From the NCBI RefSeq assembly GCF_038002825.1, contig NZ_JBBODF010000001.1, forward strand, positions 2,232,001 to 2,296,000: a stretch of DNA of 64,000 nt, given 5' to 3'. The notes below the pieces were generated by a model. That model ran no database searches, was not told where the DNA came from, and was given only the letters and a program-made list of their open reading frames with translations. Shown here in pieces: positions 43,908 to 52,148 of this stretch. Position numbers and translations under genes: made by a program. The DNA is from Paenibacillus sp. FSL H8-0048 (GTDB lineage: Bacteria > Bacillota > Bacilli > Paenibacillales > Paenibacillaceae). Position 1 is the first letter of the stretch, and every line of letters starts with the position of its first letter.

Positions 43908-44936
43908 TCACAGCTTCTCGCTGACTGCCCCGCCCGCTGCAATCTTCGCATTGAAGGAGAGCTGGTTCAGCTTCTTGATGGTCTCTTTATTGTAGGCATC
44001 CCCCATGAAATTCGGCTGCCCGCCAATGATTTTGACCGGTGTAATGCTGCTGGTTACCCCTGACGGGTTAATGGTGAAATTAACCAGCATCGAGTGCAGG
44101 GTCTTGTCTCCGCCCCGTGTGGAACGGTTGAACACAAAATTGCCCAGTGAATAGTAGATCGGCTTATGCTTGTAATATTCAATGCCCATCAGACAATGGC
44201 TGTGCGCACCAAGAATGATATCTGCACCGCTGTCGATCATCTGCTTGGCCAGCTTGCGGGCATAAGCTTCCGGGTAATCCTTGAATTCCTGATTCCAGTG
44301 AATATATACAACCGTATAATCATTATCCTTGGCAGACTTCTTAATTGCACTCAGCAGCGGCTCTGCCGTATAAGCAGAAGCCGCTCCCGGGCTGTTCTTG
44401 CCTGCATACCAGGAGGGGCTGGACAGCACACGGCTTGTACCCAGAACGGCGATCCGCTTGCCCTTGACGGTCTTGACATACGGCTTGAACGCTTCATCCA
44501 TATTGGCACCCGCACCGGTGTGCCCAATGTTGTTCTTATCCAGATGAATCAGAGTATCCAGCATCGCGTTCCGGCCATAATCCAGAATATGGTTGTTGGC
44601 TACAGTGACACCGTCGATCCCCGCTTTGCTTAATCCCGCAAGTGCCGCCGGCTTGGAGCGGAAGGCGAACGTCTTACTGGCTGCAGTTCCGCGCACCGAG
44701 ACAGGAGTCTCCAGATTGGCAAAAGCAAGATCTGCCTTCTGCAGCACCGGCGCTACCTTGGCGAATGGGAAATCAACGCCATATTTGGCAATCTGGTCGC
44801 CGACAAAGCCGTCCAGCAGAATATCCCCGGCAAACGTAAGGCTGATTTCCTCCTGCTTAGCAGCCCCCTGGGCGCTTATCCCCGCGGCAGGGACCAGCAG
44901 AAGCAGAATCATGACTATAACAGCATATCTGCGCAA
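43908..44936 (-). CDS. CapA-family exported protein
   Basis: A 342-residue protein with an N-terminal signal peptide cleaved near AGISAQG, then the CapA (PGA_cap) metallophosphoesterase-like fold. Visible motifs are SLTFAGDILLDGFVG, FANLETPVS, VTVANNHILDYG, and GADIILGAHSHCLMG with YYSLGNFVFN. The family supports poly-gamma-glutamate capsule synthesis, but no capBC or pgs genes are nearby, so a different envelope role is possible. The start is TTG 44936, with AAAGGAG ten bases upstream. A 26-codon ORF ends six bases before it. Confidence 0.82.
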   Translation of the reverse strand: MRRYAVIVMILLLLVPAAGISAQGAAKQEEISLTFAGDILLDGFVGDQIAKYGVDFPFAKVAPVLQKADLAFANLETPVSVRGTAASKTFAFRSKPAALAGLSKAGIDGVTVANNHILDYGRNAMLDTLIHLDKNNIGHTGAGANMDEAFKPYVKTVKGKRIAVLGTSRVLSSPSWYAGKNSPGAASAYTAEPLLSAIKKSAKDNDYTVVYIHWNQEFKDYPEAYARKLAKQMIDSGADIILGAHSHCLMGIEYYKHKPIYYSLGNFVFNRSTRGGDKTLHSMLVNFTINPSGVTSSITPVKIIGGQPNFMGDAYNKETIKKLNQLSFNAKIAAGGAVSEKL

Positions 44937-44942
44937 AGTTCT

Positions 44943-45023
44943 CTAGCTCCTTTTTGTAATGTAATAGAATGATGACTGAAGCAGCTCAGCATTTACAGCC
45001 GGAACATTGCCGATCATCCCCAT
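44943..45023 (-). CDS. candidate 26-residue leader ORF before capA-like gene
   Basis: A short ORF starts with ATG 45023, preceded at ideal distance by AAGGAG, and encodes a 26-residue peptide beginning MGMIGNVPAVNAELLQSS. Its stop codon lies inside the ribosome site of the capA-like gene (AAAGGAGCTAG) and six bases before its TTG start. This arrangement favours coupled translation, since CapA itself starts with a weak TTG. The peptide resembles nothing I know. It could be a regulatory leader or chance. Confidence 0.45.
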   Translation of the reverse strand: MGMIGNVPAVNAELLQSSFYYITKRS

Positions 45024-45104
45024 GAGATTGTCTCCTTCTTTCTTCTGCCCTAGAAGCTATTCTACTACAATGGAAGGAAACAACCAAATGATGGATGGAC
45101 TTTG

Positions 45105-45764
45105 CTAGATTTGCGCTTTTTTGAGCACTGCCCGGAAGCAGCTTAGGCCGCCCCACTGATCTGTACGCACGGCATCTGCCGGAAGATTGAAATCCGTCTC
45201 GCCCCAATACTGAAAGCCGGCCTGCAGCAGAATCTCATTCATCCGCGGCAGGTTGACCGTCGGATGATCAAAGGTCAGCACCAGCAGCCCTTCTCCATTC
45301 AGCGTTCTATGGAACTCACGGACGGCCAGTACTGCTTCCTGCACAGACAGATGCTCCAGCACCGAGATACAAAAAACCGTATCAAAGCTCTCATCCTCAT
45401 AAGGCAGTGAGGTCAGATCAGCCTGGGCCAGATGCAGCCTGTTCACAGGTCCGGCCTCCACCTGAGAGGCTGCAGTTGCTCCGGCATCCTCGGTGATATT
45501 CTGCATTATCGCTTCATGCGACAGAATCCGGGCATCCTTATCACAGGCATAGACCTCAGCGCTATGCTCGGCAAGATAGAATTTGAGCGGGTGAGAGATT
45601 CCGCAGGCTGCGTCCAGTACTACATCGTGCGGTGAGATGAAATTCGTACACCATTCGTATTCATACGGACGGCTCCACCAGGCTTCCGGCAAATCATAAA
45701 CCAGCTTGTCACGGCGTGCATCGGTATTTACAAAAAAACGGGAGACGTAAGGATGTGTCGGCAT
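45105..45764 (-). CDS. class I SAM-dependent methyltransferase
   Basis: A 219-residue methyltransferase. Motif I is VVLDAACGISHP, the acidic ribose-binding residue lies in YACDKDARIL, and motif IV is FDTVFCISVLEHLS. The fold matches Methyltransf_11-type enzymes acting on small molecules or lipids; the substrate is not predictable. The cofactor loop has Ala-Ala instead of the common Gly-x-Gly pattern, but this variant occurs in the family. ATG 45764 has AAAGGAG eight bases upstream. Confidence 0.8.
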   Translation of the reverse strand: MPTHPYVSRFFVNTDARRDKLVYDLPEAWWSRPYEYEWCTNFISPHDVVLDAACGISHPLKFYLAEHSAEVYACDKDARILSHEAIMQNITEDAGATAASQVEAGPVNRLHLAQADLTSLPYEDESFDTVFCISVLEHLSVQEAVLAVREFHRTLNGEGLLVLTFDHPTVNLPRMNEILLQAGFQYWGETDFNLPADAVRTDQWGGLSCFRAVLKKAQI

Positions 45765-45860
45765 GGCCAGGACTCCTTTACTCGTGGGGATTTCGGTAGT
45801 GAGAGTATATTCACGAATCCCGGATTCATGCTATAACCTCGCAGCAGCCTGACATGGGGA

Positions 45861-46469
45861 TTATTTCGTAAGCTTCATGAAGTAGATCCCTATACCCAGA
45901 TTATAAATGGCATGGGCAATGACCGATGGAACCAATGAATCCGTAAAGTAGAACAATAAAGCAAATATCAGGCCATTAATGAAAACTAAGCCGTAAGCCA
46001 AACGTACCCCTTTATACTGAGGGACATGAATAATCCAAAATAAAAAAGTACTTATCCCAATCACAATGCCGTCAAGGATAGAGCCATAACCCGTAAACAG
46101 TCCAATTAATACGCCTCTGAAGAAAAACTCTTCAACAATGCCTCCCCCCAGTGAGCTGACGGCAATGCCGCTTGGAGTTCTCATGATATTCCGTATAATC
46201 TCCGAACCTTCGGACTGGGGAAGCACCGCTTTTGTTGTTATAATAAGACCGACAGAGATAAGCACTACAATCGTACCCGCGATCAGCCCCAGCAAGGTAA
46301 CTTCTAGAAAAGACAACTCACTTGGAACAAACAAGGACTGGATATAGGGAATGATTTCACCCCACCGGAAAATGGCAATGAGTGCTGCGCCTAAAACCAG
46401 AAATGGCACTAAACCTAACCCAATTTGGATCAACCATTTATTATGCTGCCGCGTACTTAATTCACTCAA
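45861..46469 (-). CDS. CPBP-family intramembrane metalloprotease
   Basis: A 202-residue membrane protein with about six hydrophobic segments. The CPBP (Abi/Rce1-like) motifs are complete: VEEFFFRG (Glu113, Glu114, Arg118), FWIIH (His148) and IAHAIYN (His186, Asn190). Relatives cleave membrane peptides, mature bacteriocins or give immunity. The start is TTG 46469, with AAGGGGGG seven bases upstream. It lies three bases after the MerR gene and is surely in its operon, so its expression is probably ligand-controlled. Confidence 0.85.
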   Translation of the reverse strand: MSELSTRQHNKWLIQIGLGLVPFLVLGAALIAIFRWGEIIPYIQSLFVPSELSFLEVTLLGLIAGTIVVLISVGLIITTKAVLPQSEGSEIIRNIMRTPSGIAVSSLGGGIVEEFFFRGVLIGLFTGYGSILDGIVIGISTFLFWIIHVPQYKGVRLAYGLVFINGLIFALLFYFTDSLVPSVIAHAIYNLGIGIYFMKLTK

Positions 46470-46472
46470 TTT

Positions 46473-47213
46473 CTATCCCCCCCTTCCTTCGAACTGATTG
46501 TTATAAAAGGCATGAATCGCTTCACCGAAAAATCCCCCCATATCATCAGGCAGCAAAGCCTTCAAAATCTCTGACTGCTTGTCCAAGCTCCGCTCTGTCT
46601 GAAAAAGCTCGTTCACAGATACCGGAACAAGGGCTAACACTTCCTGTAGCTCGCGTTGTACCTCTTGACTATCAGGACGCAGTCCGCTGTCCATGGATGT
46701 CTGAAAAAAAGACAATAACCTCCGGTTTAATCGATCAAATGCTGGTTGTTGCTGTTTATTTTTGGGTATTATTTTATCTACCGTGGTTGCAGAGAAATAT
46801 TGTTGTAAAATCGTTCTTTGATCTTCTTCTAACCGGATCGCATTCATGAGCAACATCAGATCTTCATTGTTCAAATCACCCGTTTCATTCATTACATTCT
46901 TCATCCGGGCTATCATTTCCAAGGATTCGTTTATTCTATTTCGCTTATCACGAAGCACAGCTTCCTGCATTTCCACCATTTCTCCAAAAGAATACGCGGT
47001 CTCTTCAAGCATTTGTTTGATTTCGATTAGCGGCCAGCCCATACTCTTAAGCAACTGTATGTTATAGAATTTCTTGAGATCATCTCCAGCATAAATTTTC
47101 TGATTGGCGCCGTTTTTCTTTCCAGGAACAAGAAGCCCGATTTTCTCATAATATCTTAGTGTCCTTACCGTCGTATCGACAGCGCTGGCGAATTGACCGA
47201 CCGTAAGCTCCAT
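46473..47213 (-). CDS. MerR-family regulator
   Basis: A 246-residue regulator. The N-terminal MerR domain contains QFASAVDTTVRTLRYYEKIG and a wing (GKKNGANQKIYAGDDLKKFY); a dimerisation coiled coil covers about 75-115; the C-terminal ~130-residue domain is helical and resembles TipAS-type ligand domains only loosely. ATG 47213 has CAGGAGGGG about five bases upstream. The left end of the 212-base inverted-repeat element begins 28 bases before the start codon, so the native promoter has been displaced or is supplied by the element. Confidence 0.85.
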   Translation of the reverse strand: MELTVGQFASAVDTTVRTLRYYEKIGLLVPGKKNGANQKIYAGDDLKKFYNIQLLKSMGWPLIEIKQMLEETAYSFGEMVEMQEAVLRDKRNRINESLEMIARMKNVMNETGDLNNEDLMLLMNAIRLEEDQRTILQQYFSATTVDKIIPKNKQQQPAFDRLNRRLLSFFQTSMDSGLRPDSQEVQRELQEVLALVPVSVNELFQTERSLDKQSEILKALLPDDMGGFFGEAIHAFYNNQFEGRGG

Positions 47214-47240
47214 ATAATCCCCTCCTGTATTACCGTTTTA

Positions 47241-47452
47241 TATAAATTGAACTAATGATTTCTGTTTTGGGATTGCCGTGACTCCAGAGAAGTTTTGGAC
47301 TTCCGGCCGCTGCCCTTCTGCAGATTTCTTGTTTTATCCCGTTTCTAACGGTTGAAATCCGCAGACAAAGGCGGTCGCTACCGCTCCTCCAGTTCCAAAA
47401 TTCCCCTCCGCCACTTTTCCTTTAACTTTAATTTTTTAGTTCAATCTATATA
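47241..47452. mobile_element. 212-bp miniature inverted-repeat element
   Basis: Terminal inverted repeats of 17 bases differ at one position: TATATAAATTGAACTAA at 47241-47257 and, inverted, TTAGTTCAATCTATATA at 47436-47452. No coding frame lies inside. The interior is GC-rich and strongly hairpin-forming (GGAGGAGCGGTAGCG and GGCAGCGGCCGGAAGTCC on the minus strand). Related sequence occurs at 22713-22808 and 34184-34233. A TA dinucleotide at each end could be a duplicated target. This gap (47214-47612) holds nothing else clear except the terminator at 47541. Confidence 0.7.
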
Positions 47453-47540
47453 GATTTATAAGTACCGTGTTTTTTATTATAAACTGTGACGTAACGTCCT
47501 ACTCAATCCCTAATATTCAAGGTGGATCGATCCGTAAGCG

Positions 47541-47573
47541 AAACAGGCGCTACCCGTTAACGGACAGCACCTG
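47541..47573 (-). terminator. hairpin after epimerase gene
   Basis: A 13-position stem (47544-47556 with 47561-47573, two mismatches) has a TTAA loop; the minus strand continues GTTTCG. The T-run is poor, so the terminator call is tentative. Confidence 0.45.
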
Positions 47574-47612
47574 CTCAGCGTAATCTATAGGTCTTGTATC
47601 TATAAAATCTAC

Positions 47613-48635
47613 TTATACATAATAGCTAAGCAGCTTCGCATCAACGCCATGTCTTGCGATCAATCCGTCCAGCATTTTGGACCAATCATGGTCTGAGGTG
47701 CAGCGTTCCGGCCGGGCTTCGAACCAGGCAACCGACCGCTTCACGCCTTCCGCGAACGGCAGGGTGGCTTGGTAGTCTGGCACCAGGCGCTTGATCTTGC
47801 TGTTGTCGAATACACTGCTGACTGCCTGATCCCCGATCAGCCCGTCCGCCGTTCCCGCCGGGGTATTCGCAGCGATGAAGTCCGTGGACATGTGTACCAC
47901 CTTCGGCTCACGGCCTGCGGCCTCCCCGATAGCGGCATAGATCTGATTCCAGTTCAGCACCTCATCCGAGGTAATATGAACCGCTTCTCCAAGCGCCTCC
48001 TGGAGTCCCAGCAAACCAACGAAGCCTTTGGCAAAATCCGTATTATGCGTCAATGTCCATAGAGAGGTGCCATCGCCATGAATGACGAGCGGCTGGCCCT
48101 TGCGCATGCGTTCCACCAGAGACCATGGATGGCTCCAGCTGGTCAGCGCCGCCGGAATGGCTGTATCTCCATAAGTATGGGAAGGCCGGACAATGGTCAC
48201 TGGGAAGCCGCTGCTCTGATACGCTTCCAGAAGCAGCTCCTCGGATGCAATTTTGTCCCGGGAATACTGCCAGTACGGGTTCACCAGCGGGGTCTCTTCG
48301 GTAATCAGGTAATTACGCTGGGGCTTCTGGTACGCAGAAGCAGAGCTAATATAGATATACTGCCGCGTCTTGCCGGTGAACAGGTCAATATCCGTCTGCA
48401 CATGCTCCGGCGTGAAGGCAATCCAGTCGACTACAACATCGAAGTCATACCCCTGTAGCGCCTCGGCTGCCTGCTCCTTGTCACGGATATCACCGTGTAT
48501 CACCTGTGCGCCCTGCGGCACGAAGCTGCTGCGCTCTCCACGGTTGAACAGATACAGTTCTATTCCCCGTTCCACTGCCAGCCGGGAAACCGCCTGACTG
48601 ATAAGTCCCGTTCCTCCGATAAATAGAACCTTCAT
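47613..48635 (-). CDS. NAD-dependent epimerase/dehydratase (extended SDR)
   Basis: A 340-residue Rossmann enzyme. The N-terminal dinucleotide loop is VLFIGGTGLISQAV (GGTGxxS, an atypical variant of GxxGxxG), the catalytic segment ISSASAYQK has Ser and Tyr, and YSRDKIASEE follows. The family resembles isoflavone-reductase- or mRNA-binding-type SDRs that act on nucleotide sugars or small ketones; no substrate is assigned. ATG 48635 has GGGAGGAT six bases upstream. The aldo/keto reductase gene ends 19 bases upstream of it, so the pair is likely an operon. Confidence 0.8.
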   Translation of the reverse strand: MKVLFIGGTGLISQAVSRLAVERGIELYLFNRGERSSFVPQGAQVIHGDIRDKEQAAEALQGYDFDVVVDWIAFTPEHVQTDIDLFTGKTRQYIYISSASAYQKPQRNYLITEETPLVNPYWQYSRDKIASEELLLEAYQSSGFPVTIVRPSHTYGDTAIPAALTSWSHPWSLVERMRKGQPLVIHGDGTSLWTLTHNTDFAKGFVGLLGLQEALGEAVHITSDEVLNWNQIYAAIGEAAGREPKVVHMSTDFIAANTPAGTADGLIGDQAVSSVFDNSKIKRLVPDYQATLPFAEGVKRSVAWFEARPERCTSDHDWSKMLDGLIARHGVDAKLLSYYV

Positions 48636-48653
48636 CTGTATCCTCCCTCTCTC

Positions 48654-49592
48654 TTAACCGATAATTTCCTCAATTCGTGCCAATATATCCTCTTGCAGCT
48701 CAATGCCCGAAGCCTTCACATTCTCCTCCACCTGCTCAGGGCGGCTCGCGCCGACCAGGGCACTGGATACATTAGGCTGGCGCAGAATCCAGGCCAGCGC
48801 CAGATTGCCTACGGAGATATCCAGTTCAGCGGCAACCTTGACCAGCTCCTGAACCTTTGTAAGTTTCTCCTCCGTAATTCCTTTGCGCATCCAATCGAGC
48901 CGGGCAGCCCGGCTGTCTGCGGGAATATCGGAGACCGAGCTGTATTTGCCGGTCAGCAGACCTTGAGCGAGCGGGGAGAATACGACTTGTCCGATTCCCT
49001 TGCGCACCCCAAGCGGGATAATCTCCTTCTCGATATAACGTTCAAGCATATTATAGACCGGCTGATTGACCACGATATGATCCAATAGATACCGGTCGGC
49101 AACTGCAAGAGCTTCGGTCATCTGCGCCGCTGTCCATTCACTGACTCCCACATACAGCACCTTGCCCTGACGGACCAGATCATCCAGCGCCCGCAGCGTC
49201 TCCTCGATCGGAGTCTCCGGATCATACCGGTGACAGTAGAGCAGATCCACATAGTCAGCGCCCAGCCGCTTCAGGCTGGCATGGCATTGCTCTGTAATAT
49301 GCTTCCGGGACAGGCCGCGGTCATTGGGACCGTCACCCATTACCCCGAACACCTTGGTCGCCAGCACATAGGATTCGCGCGGATAGCTGCTTAGGGTAGC
49401 TCCCAGCACCTTTTCCGCCGCCCCCTTCTCATAGACATTCGCGGTATCAAAAAAATTAATACCCAGGGAGTAAGCGGTTTCAATAGCCTTAACAGCATTG
49501 TCCTGCTCCACATATCCTCCATAGGTCAACCAGCTTCCCAGGCTGATCTCACTGACCTTAAGTCCGGTTCCACCTAATCTGCGGTATTTCAT
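48654..49592 (-). CDS. aldo/keto reductase
   Basis: A 312-residue NADPH-dependent (beta/alpha)8 reductase. The catalytic tetrad is complete: Asp49 and Tyr54 in FFDTANVYEKG, Lys80 in LATKVFG, and His121 in LLYCHRYD. The cofactor end (SSALVGASRPEQVEEN) is typical of the Kv-beta/YccK branch. ATG 49592 has GAGAGGAG about ten bases upstream; earlier in-frame codons have none. It is the first gene of the two-gene unit with the epimerase. Confidence 0.87.
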   Translation of the reverse strand: MKYRRLGGTGLKVSEISLGSWLTYGGYVEQDNAVKAIETAYSLGINFFDTANVYEKGAAEKVLGATLSSYPRESYVLATKVFGVMGDGPNDRGLSRKHITEQCHASLKRLGADYVDLLYCHRYDPETPIEETLRALDDLVRQGKVLYVGVSEWTAAQMTEALAVADRYLLDHIVVNQPVYNMLERYIEKEIIPLGVRKGIGQVVFSPLAQGLLTGKYSSVSDIPADSRAARLDWMRKGITEEKLTKVQELVKVAAELDISVGNLALAWILRQPNVSSALVGASRPEQVEENVKASGIELQEDILARIEEIIG

Positions 49593-49699
49593 TAATCCCT
49601 TACTCCTCTCTGAATCCGGCGGGTCCAGCCAACCGGTTGCTATATGCACCTATTCATTCTAGAACAAATTGGCAAAAATAGAAAGCGGAGCGGACGGCT

Positions 49700-50299
49700 C
49701 TACCTGTCCCCTCCACTTCTGCAGATAGATTCCAGGTGAACATTCAGCACCCGGATCACACGTTGTTTATTCATCCGGTCAGGCTCAAGCATGGCATGAA
49801 GGGCCAAGCCGTCAATTAAGGCATACAACCGTTCGGCTTCATCATCCTTATCCAGCCCCGGCTTGAGGAGCGCCTGCTGATCCAGATAATCAATAATTTG
49901 GACGATCAGCGGATAGATCGCATCGTTAAGCTCAGTAGCCCTCTCCCTGCCAGTCTTGAGATGGAAGGTGAAAGCGAACCATACCTCCATCTCAGCCATG
50001 CTGCTGTCGTCGGTAGGGAGCAGCTCCAGCAGCACCTGCAAAATCTGCTCCCGGGGAGGAAGCTTCGACTGCATAATGTCCACAATCCTCGCTGTTACGC
50101 GCTCCTTCACCAGATTCATAGCAAACTCCAGCAATTCCTGCTGGGTAGAGAAATAATGGCGCAGCGCACCCAAGGATACACCCGCCTCGGCAGCAATATT
50201 ACGCACCGTAGCCCCTTTGATTCCCTGCCGGATAATAACCCGCCAGGTAGCTTCGGCAATATTCGATTTTCGTTCGGAATGATCTACAATTTTTGGCAT
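49700..50299 (-). CDS. TetR-family regulator (BetI-like), possibly leaderless
   Basis: A 199-residue regulator. The N-terminus MPKIVDHSERKSNIAEATWR is typical of this TetR branch, and the recognition helix region is VRNIAAEAGVSLGALRHYFS. I start at ATG 50299; another ATG two codons upstream is possible. There is no ribosome site, and the -10 box (50306-50311) ends six bases away, so the transcript probably begins at the start codon. An operator palindrome lies upstream and is shared with the divergent membrane-protein gene, which it probably represses together with itself. Confidence 0.82.
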   Translation of the reverse strand: MPKIVDHSERKSNIAEATWRVIIRQGIKGATVRNIAAEAGVSLGALRHYFSTQQELLEFAMNLVKERVTARIVDIMQSKLPPREQILQVLLELLPTDDSSMAEMEVWFAFTFHLKTGRERATELNDAIYPLIVQIIDYLDQQALLKPGLDKDDEAERLYALIDGLALHAMLEPDRMNKQRVIRVLNVHLESICRSGGDR

Positions 50300-50305
50300 G
50301 CCCAT

Positions 50306-50378
50306 ATTGTAGCATACCCGAAATGATAAGCACAATTTAAATAATACGATTGTATTATTTAAAATCCGCTGTTATACT
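50306..50378. promoter_or_regulatory. divergent promoters with shared TetR operator
   Basis: The minus-strand promoter is TTGTGC (50335-50330), 18 bases, TACAAT (50311-50306). The plus-strand promoter is TTGTAT (50350-50355), 17 bases, TATACT (50373-50378). Between and over their -35 boxes lies a perfect 12-base inverted repeat, TTTAAATAATAC (50336-50347) and GTATTATTTAAA (50352-50363), with a four-base centre. Confidence 0.7.
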
Positions 50379-50422
50379 TCGACTAAGCTATACTTACTAT
50401 CAACTATAACAAGGGGTGCGAT

Positions 50423-50968
50423 ATGAATCTGGTTGCATGGGCGATTGTTACCTGTGAGGTGTTGTTCTGGGTGGTCATTCTTGCAGGCTTTACAGCGCGT
50501 TATATCTTCAAGCGGTCTACACTGGGACTGATTTTGCTGGCGATGACTCCGGTGCTCGATATCCTTCTATTGATGATCTCCGGCGTGGATTTGGCAAGAG
50601 GCGCTACCGCTACGACAGCACATGCGCTTGCAGCCGTATATATTTCCGTATCTCTTGTATTCGGTAAAAGCATGATCGCTTGGGCCGACGAACGCTTCCG
50701 GTACTATGTTACCAAGCAAGGGGCGAAGCCGGCTAAGCGTTACGGCATGGATCACGCCAAGCATTATTTCCAGAGCTGGTTGAAGCACTTGCTCTCCTTT
50801 GTACTCGCTGCCGGGATACTGTATGGTCTCATCATCTGGATTGACGACGCCGCCCGTACCGAAGCTCTGTTAAGTATCCTAACCGTATGGTCCGTGGTGG
50901 TTGGCATTGACTTGATCATCACTGTTACCTATTTCATCTGGCCCCGACAGGCCAAAGGTTCAAGCTGA
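50423..50968 (+). CDS. four-helix integral membrane protein (YmcC-like)
   Basis: A 181-residue protein with membrane segments at about residues 3-25, 35-55, 65-88 and 118-170 (two close together). The loop RFRYYVTKQGAKPAKRYG is basic and cytoplasmic. It resembles, from memory, the Bacillus YmcC family of unknown function. It is divergent from the TetR gene with a shared operator, so it is the probable regulated target, perhaps a transporter-like or stress protein. AAGGGGTG lies about seven bases before the ATG. Confidence 0.65.
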   Translation: MNLVAWAIVTCEVLFWVVILAGFTARYIFKRSTLGLILLAMTPVLDILLLMISGVDLARGATATTAHALAAVYISVSLVFGKSMIAWADERFRYYVTKQGAKPAKRYGMDHAKHYFQSWLKHLLSFVLAAGILYGLIIWIDDAARTEALLSILTVWSVVVGIDLIITVTYFIWPRQAKGSS

Positions 50969-50997
50969 GCCGGCTTATACGCCGGCTCTTATATTTT
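50967..50997 (+). terminator. Rho-independent terminator
   Basis: A perfect 8-bp stem (GAGCCGGC at 50967-50974 with 50981-50988) is followed by TTATATTTTT. The stem starts in the stop codon of the membrane-protein gene, and the loop holds the stop of the convergent gene. Confidence 0.85.
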
Positions 50998-51580
50998 TCA
51001 CCGTCCGCTGCTCCAGTGAGAAATCCTTGTATATTCTATCCCCTCCATCGCCGGTAGGGGCTTGCGCCAACAACCCGACCTTGACCGTGTCTCCCACCGG
51101 AAGGGTAAAGAAACGCATCATGTCAAACCTTACGCCATCGGTCGAATAATGAAAAGCAAAGGCATTCCCAGACCTGGCAGCCTGAAGCCATACCTCATTG
51201 CCCTCAATATTGCAGCCATTCGCATCGTCCGAGGTCTGGTTTGTAACTACGCTGACCACCGCATGGGTATCAAAATCTGTCAGCTCAAAGCAAGCCTTGG
51301 CCCAGATGTTAAGGTCCTGCATCACCATAATGGAAGAGGAATCATACGTATCCCTAAAGTCATGGCTGACCTTCACGCGCAGCACGAAATCTCCTGTCAC
51401 CTCTGTATAGAAGAAGGGAGCATTCGTCAGACTCTCAGGCGTCAGTCCCTCCTCGGAAATGGCCCCGTTATTGCAGAAAAAGTCGCTGTTAGCAGTGGCC
51501 TCTATTATAATACTGTCATCCTCAAACCGGATGTTCCCCTCATTCATCCACTGGTATGCTGTAAAATCAGCCTTGGTCAT
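50975..51580 (-). CDS. DUF1349 family beta-sandwich protein
   Basis: A 201-residue protein of the DUF1349 (concanavalin-like, YesU-related) family. Typical segments are FFYTEVTGDFVLRVKVSHDF, SSSIMVMQDLNIWAKACFEL, and the closing strand VKVGLLAQAPTG. There is no signal peptide. The family is often found with glycan metabolism, but its activity is unknown. ATG 51580 has AGGAGG eight bases upstream. It is convergent with the 50423 gene, and the last codons lie within that gene's terminator. Confidence 0.8.
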   Translation of the reverse strand: MTKADFTAYQWMNEGNIRFEDDSIIIEATANSDFFCNNGAISEEGLTPESLTNAPFFYTEVTGDFVLRVKVSHDFRDTYDSSSIMVMQDLNIWAKACFELTDFDTHAVVSVVTNQTSDDANGCNIEGNEVWLQAARSGNAFAFHYSTDGVRFDMMRFFTLPVGDTVKVGLLAQAPTGDGGDRIYKDFSLEQRTVKNIRAGV

Positions 51581-51693
51581 TTGGTATTCCTCCTATTTTT
51601 GGATATTTCTAATTAATTGCAGAGCAATCACATCCTATAGCAAAATGGAAAAATAACATATAGCAATATTTTGACAGACTCTTGAATATTAGG

Positions 51694-51724
51694 TTGACTT
51701 AAACCATGGTTTAAGTCGTATGCT
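51694..51724 (+). promoter_or_regulatory. MerR-type promoter with 19-base spacer and 22-base palindrome
   Basis: TTGACT (51694-51699) and TATGCT (51719-51724) are 19 bases apart, the stretched spacing that MerR activators correct. A perfect 22-base palindrome (half-site GACTTAAACCA, 51696-51717) fills the spacer. The MerR gene starts 40 bases downstream. Confidence 0.8.
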
Positions 51725-51764
51725 ATCTCTGTCGACATCTAACAATCACTTTGGAGGCCTCCAG

Positions 51765-52139
51765 ATGAACTATTATTCCATTGGCGAAGCTGCTGCCCGT
51801 TTAGGGATTCCGGAATCTACCATCCGTTATTATGAGAAGCAAGGACTGCTGCCCCGGATGGAACGGGATGAAGCAGGCAGGCGGATTTTCACGGAGAATT
51901 ATCTCGCCTTCCTTAAGATCATTCTCTATCTGAAAAACACACAGATGCCCATAAGCCAGATCAGGCAATATGTAGACTGGATGGCAGAGGGGGATAGCAC
52001 GATTGCTCTGCGGCTAGCCATGTTTCAAGAACACAAACAGGCTGTACTGGCACAAATTGCGCTCATGACCGAAGCCTTGCAGGGCATTGATAAGAAAATA
52101 GAACGGTATACGAATTACTTAGAAAACAAAAGGAAATGA
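51765..52139 (+). CDS. MerR-family regulator
   Basis: A 124-residue short MerR protein: helix-turn-helix YSIGEAAARLGIPESTIRYY, wing RDEAGRRIFTEN, and a single long dimerisation helix to the C-terminus. It lacks a separate ligand domain and has no cysteine pair, so it probably senses something other than a metal; the AdhR/YraB-like branch that controls aldehyde-responsive oxidoreductases is a fair comparison. ATG 51765 has GGAGG seven bases upstream. The SDR gene follows 9 bases after the stop and is the probable target. Confidence 0.87.
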   Translation: MNYYSIGEAAARLGIPESTIRYYEKQGLLPRMERDEAGRRIFTENYLAFLKIILYLKNTQMPISQIRQYVDWMAEGDSTIALRLAMFQEHKQAVLAQIALMTEALQGIDKKIERYTNYLENKRK

Positions 52140-52148
52140 GGTTTTATC

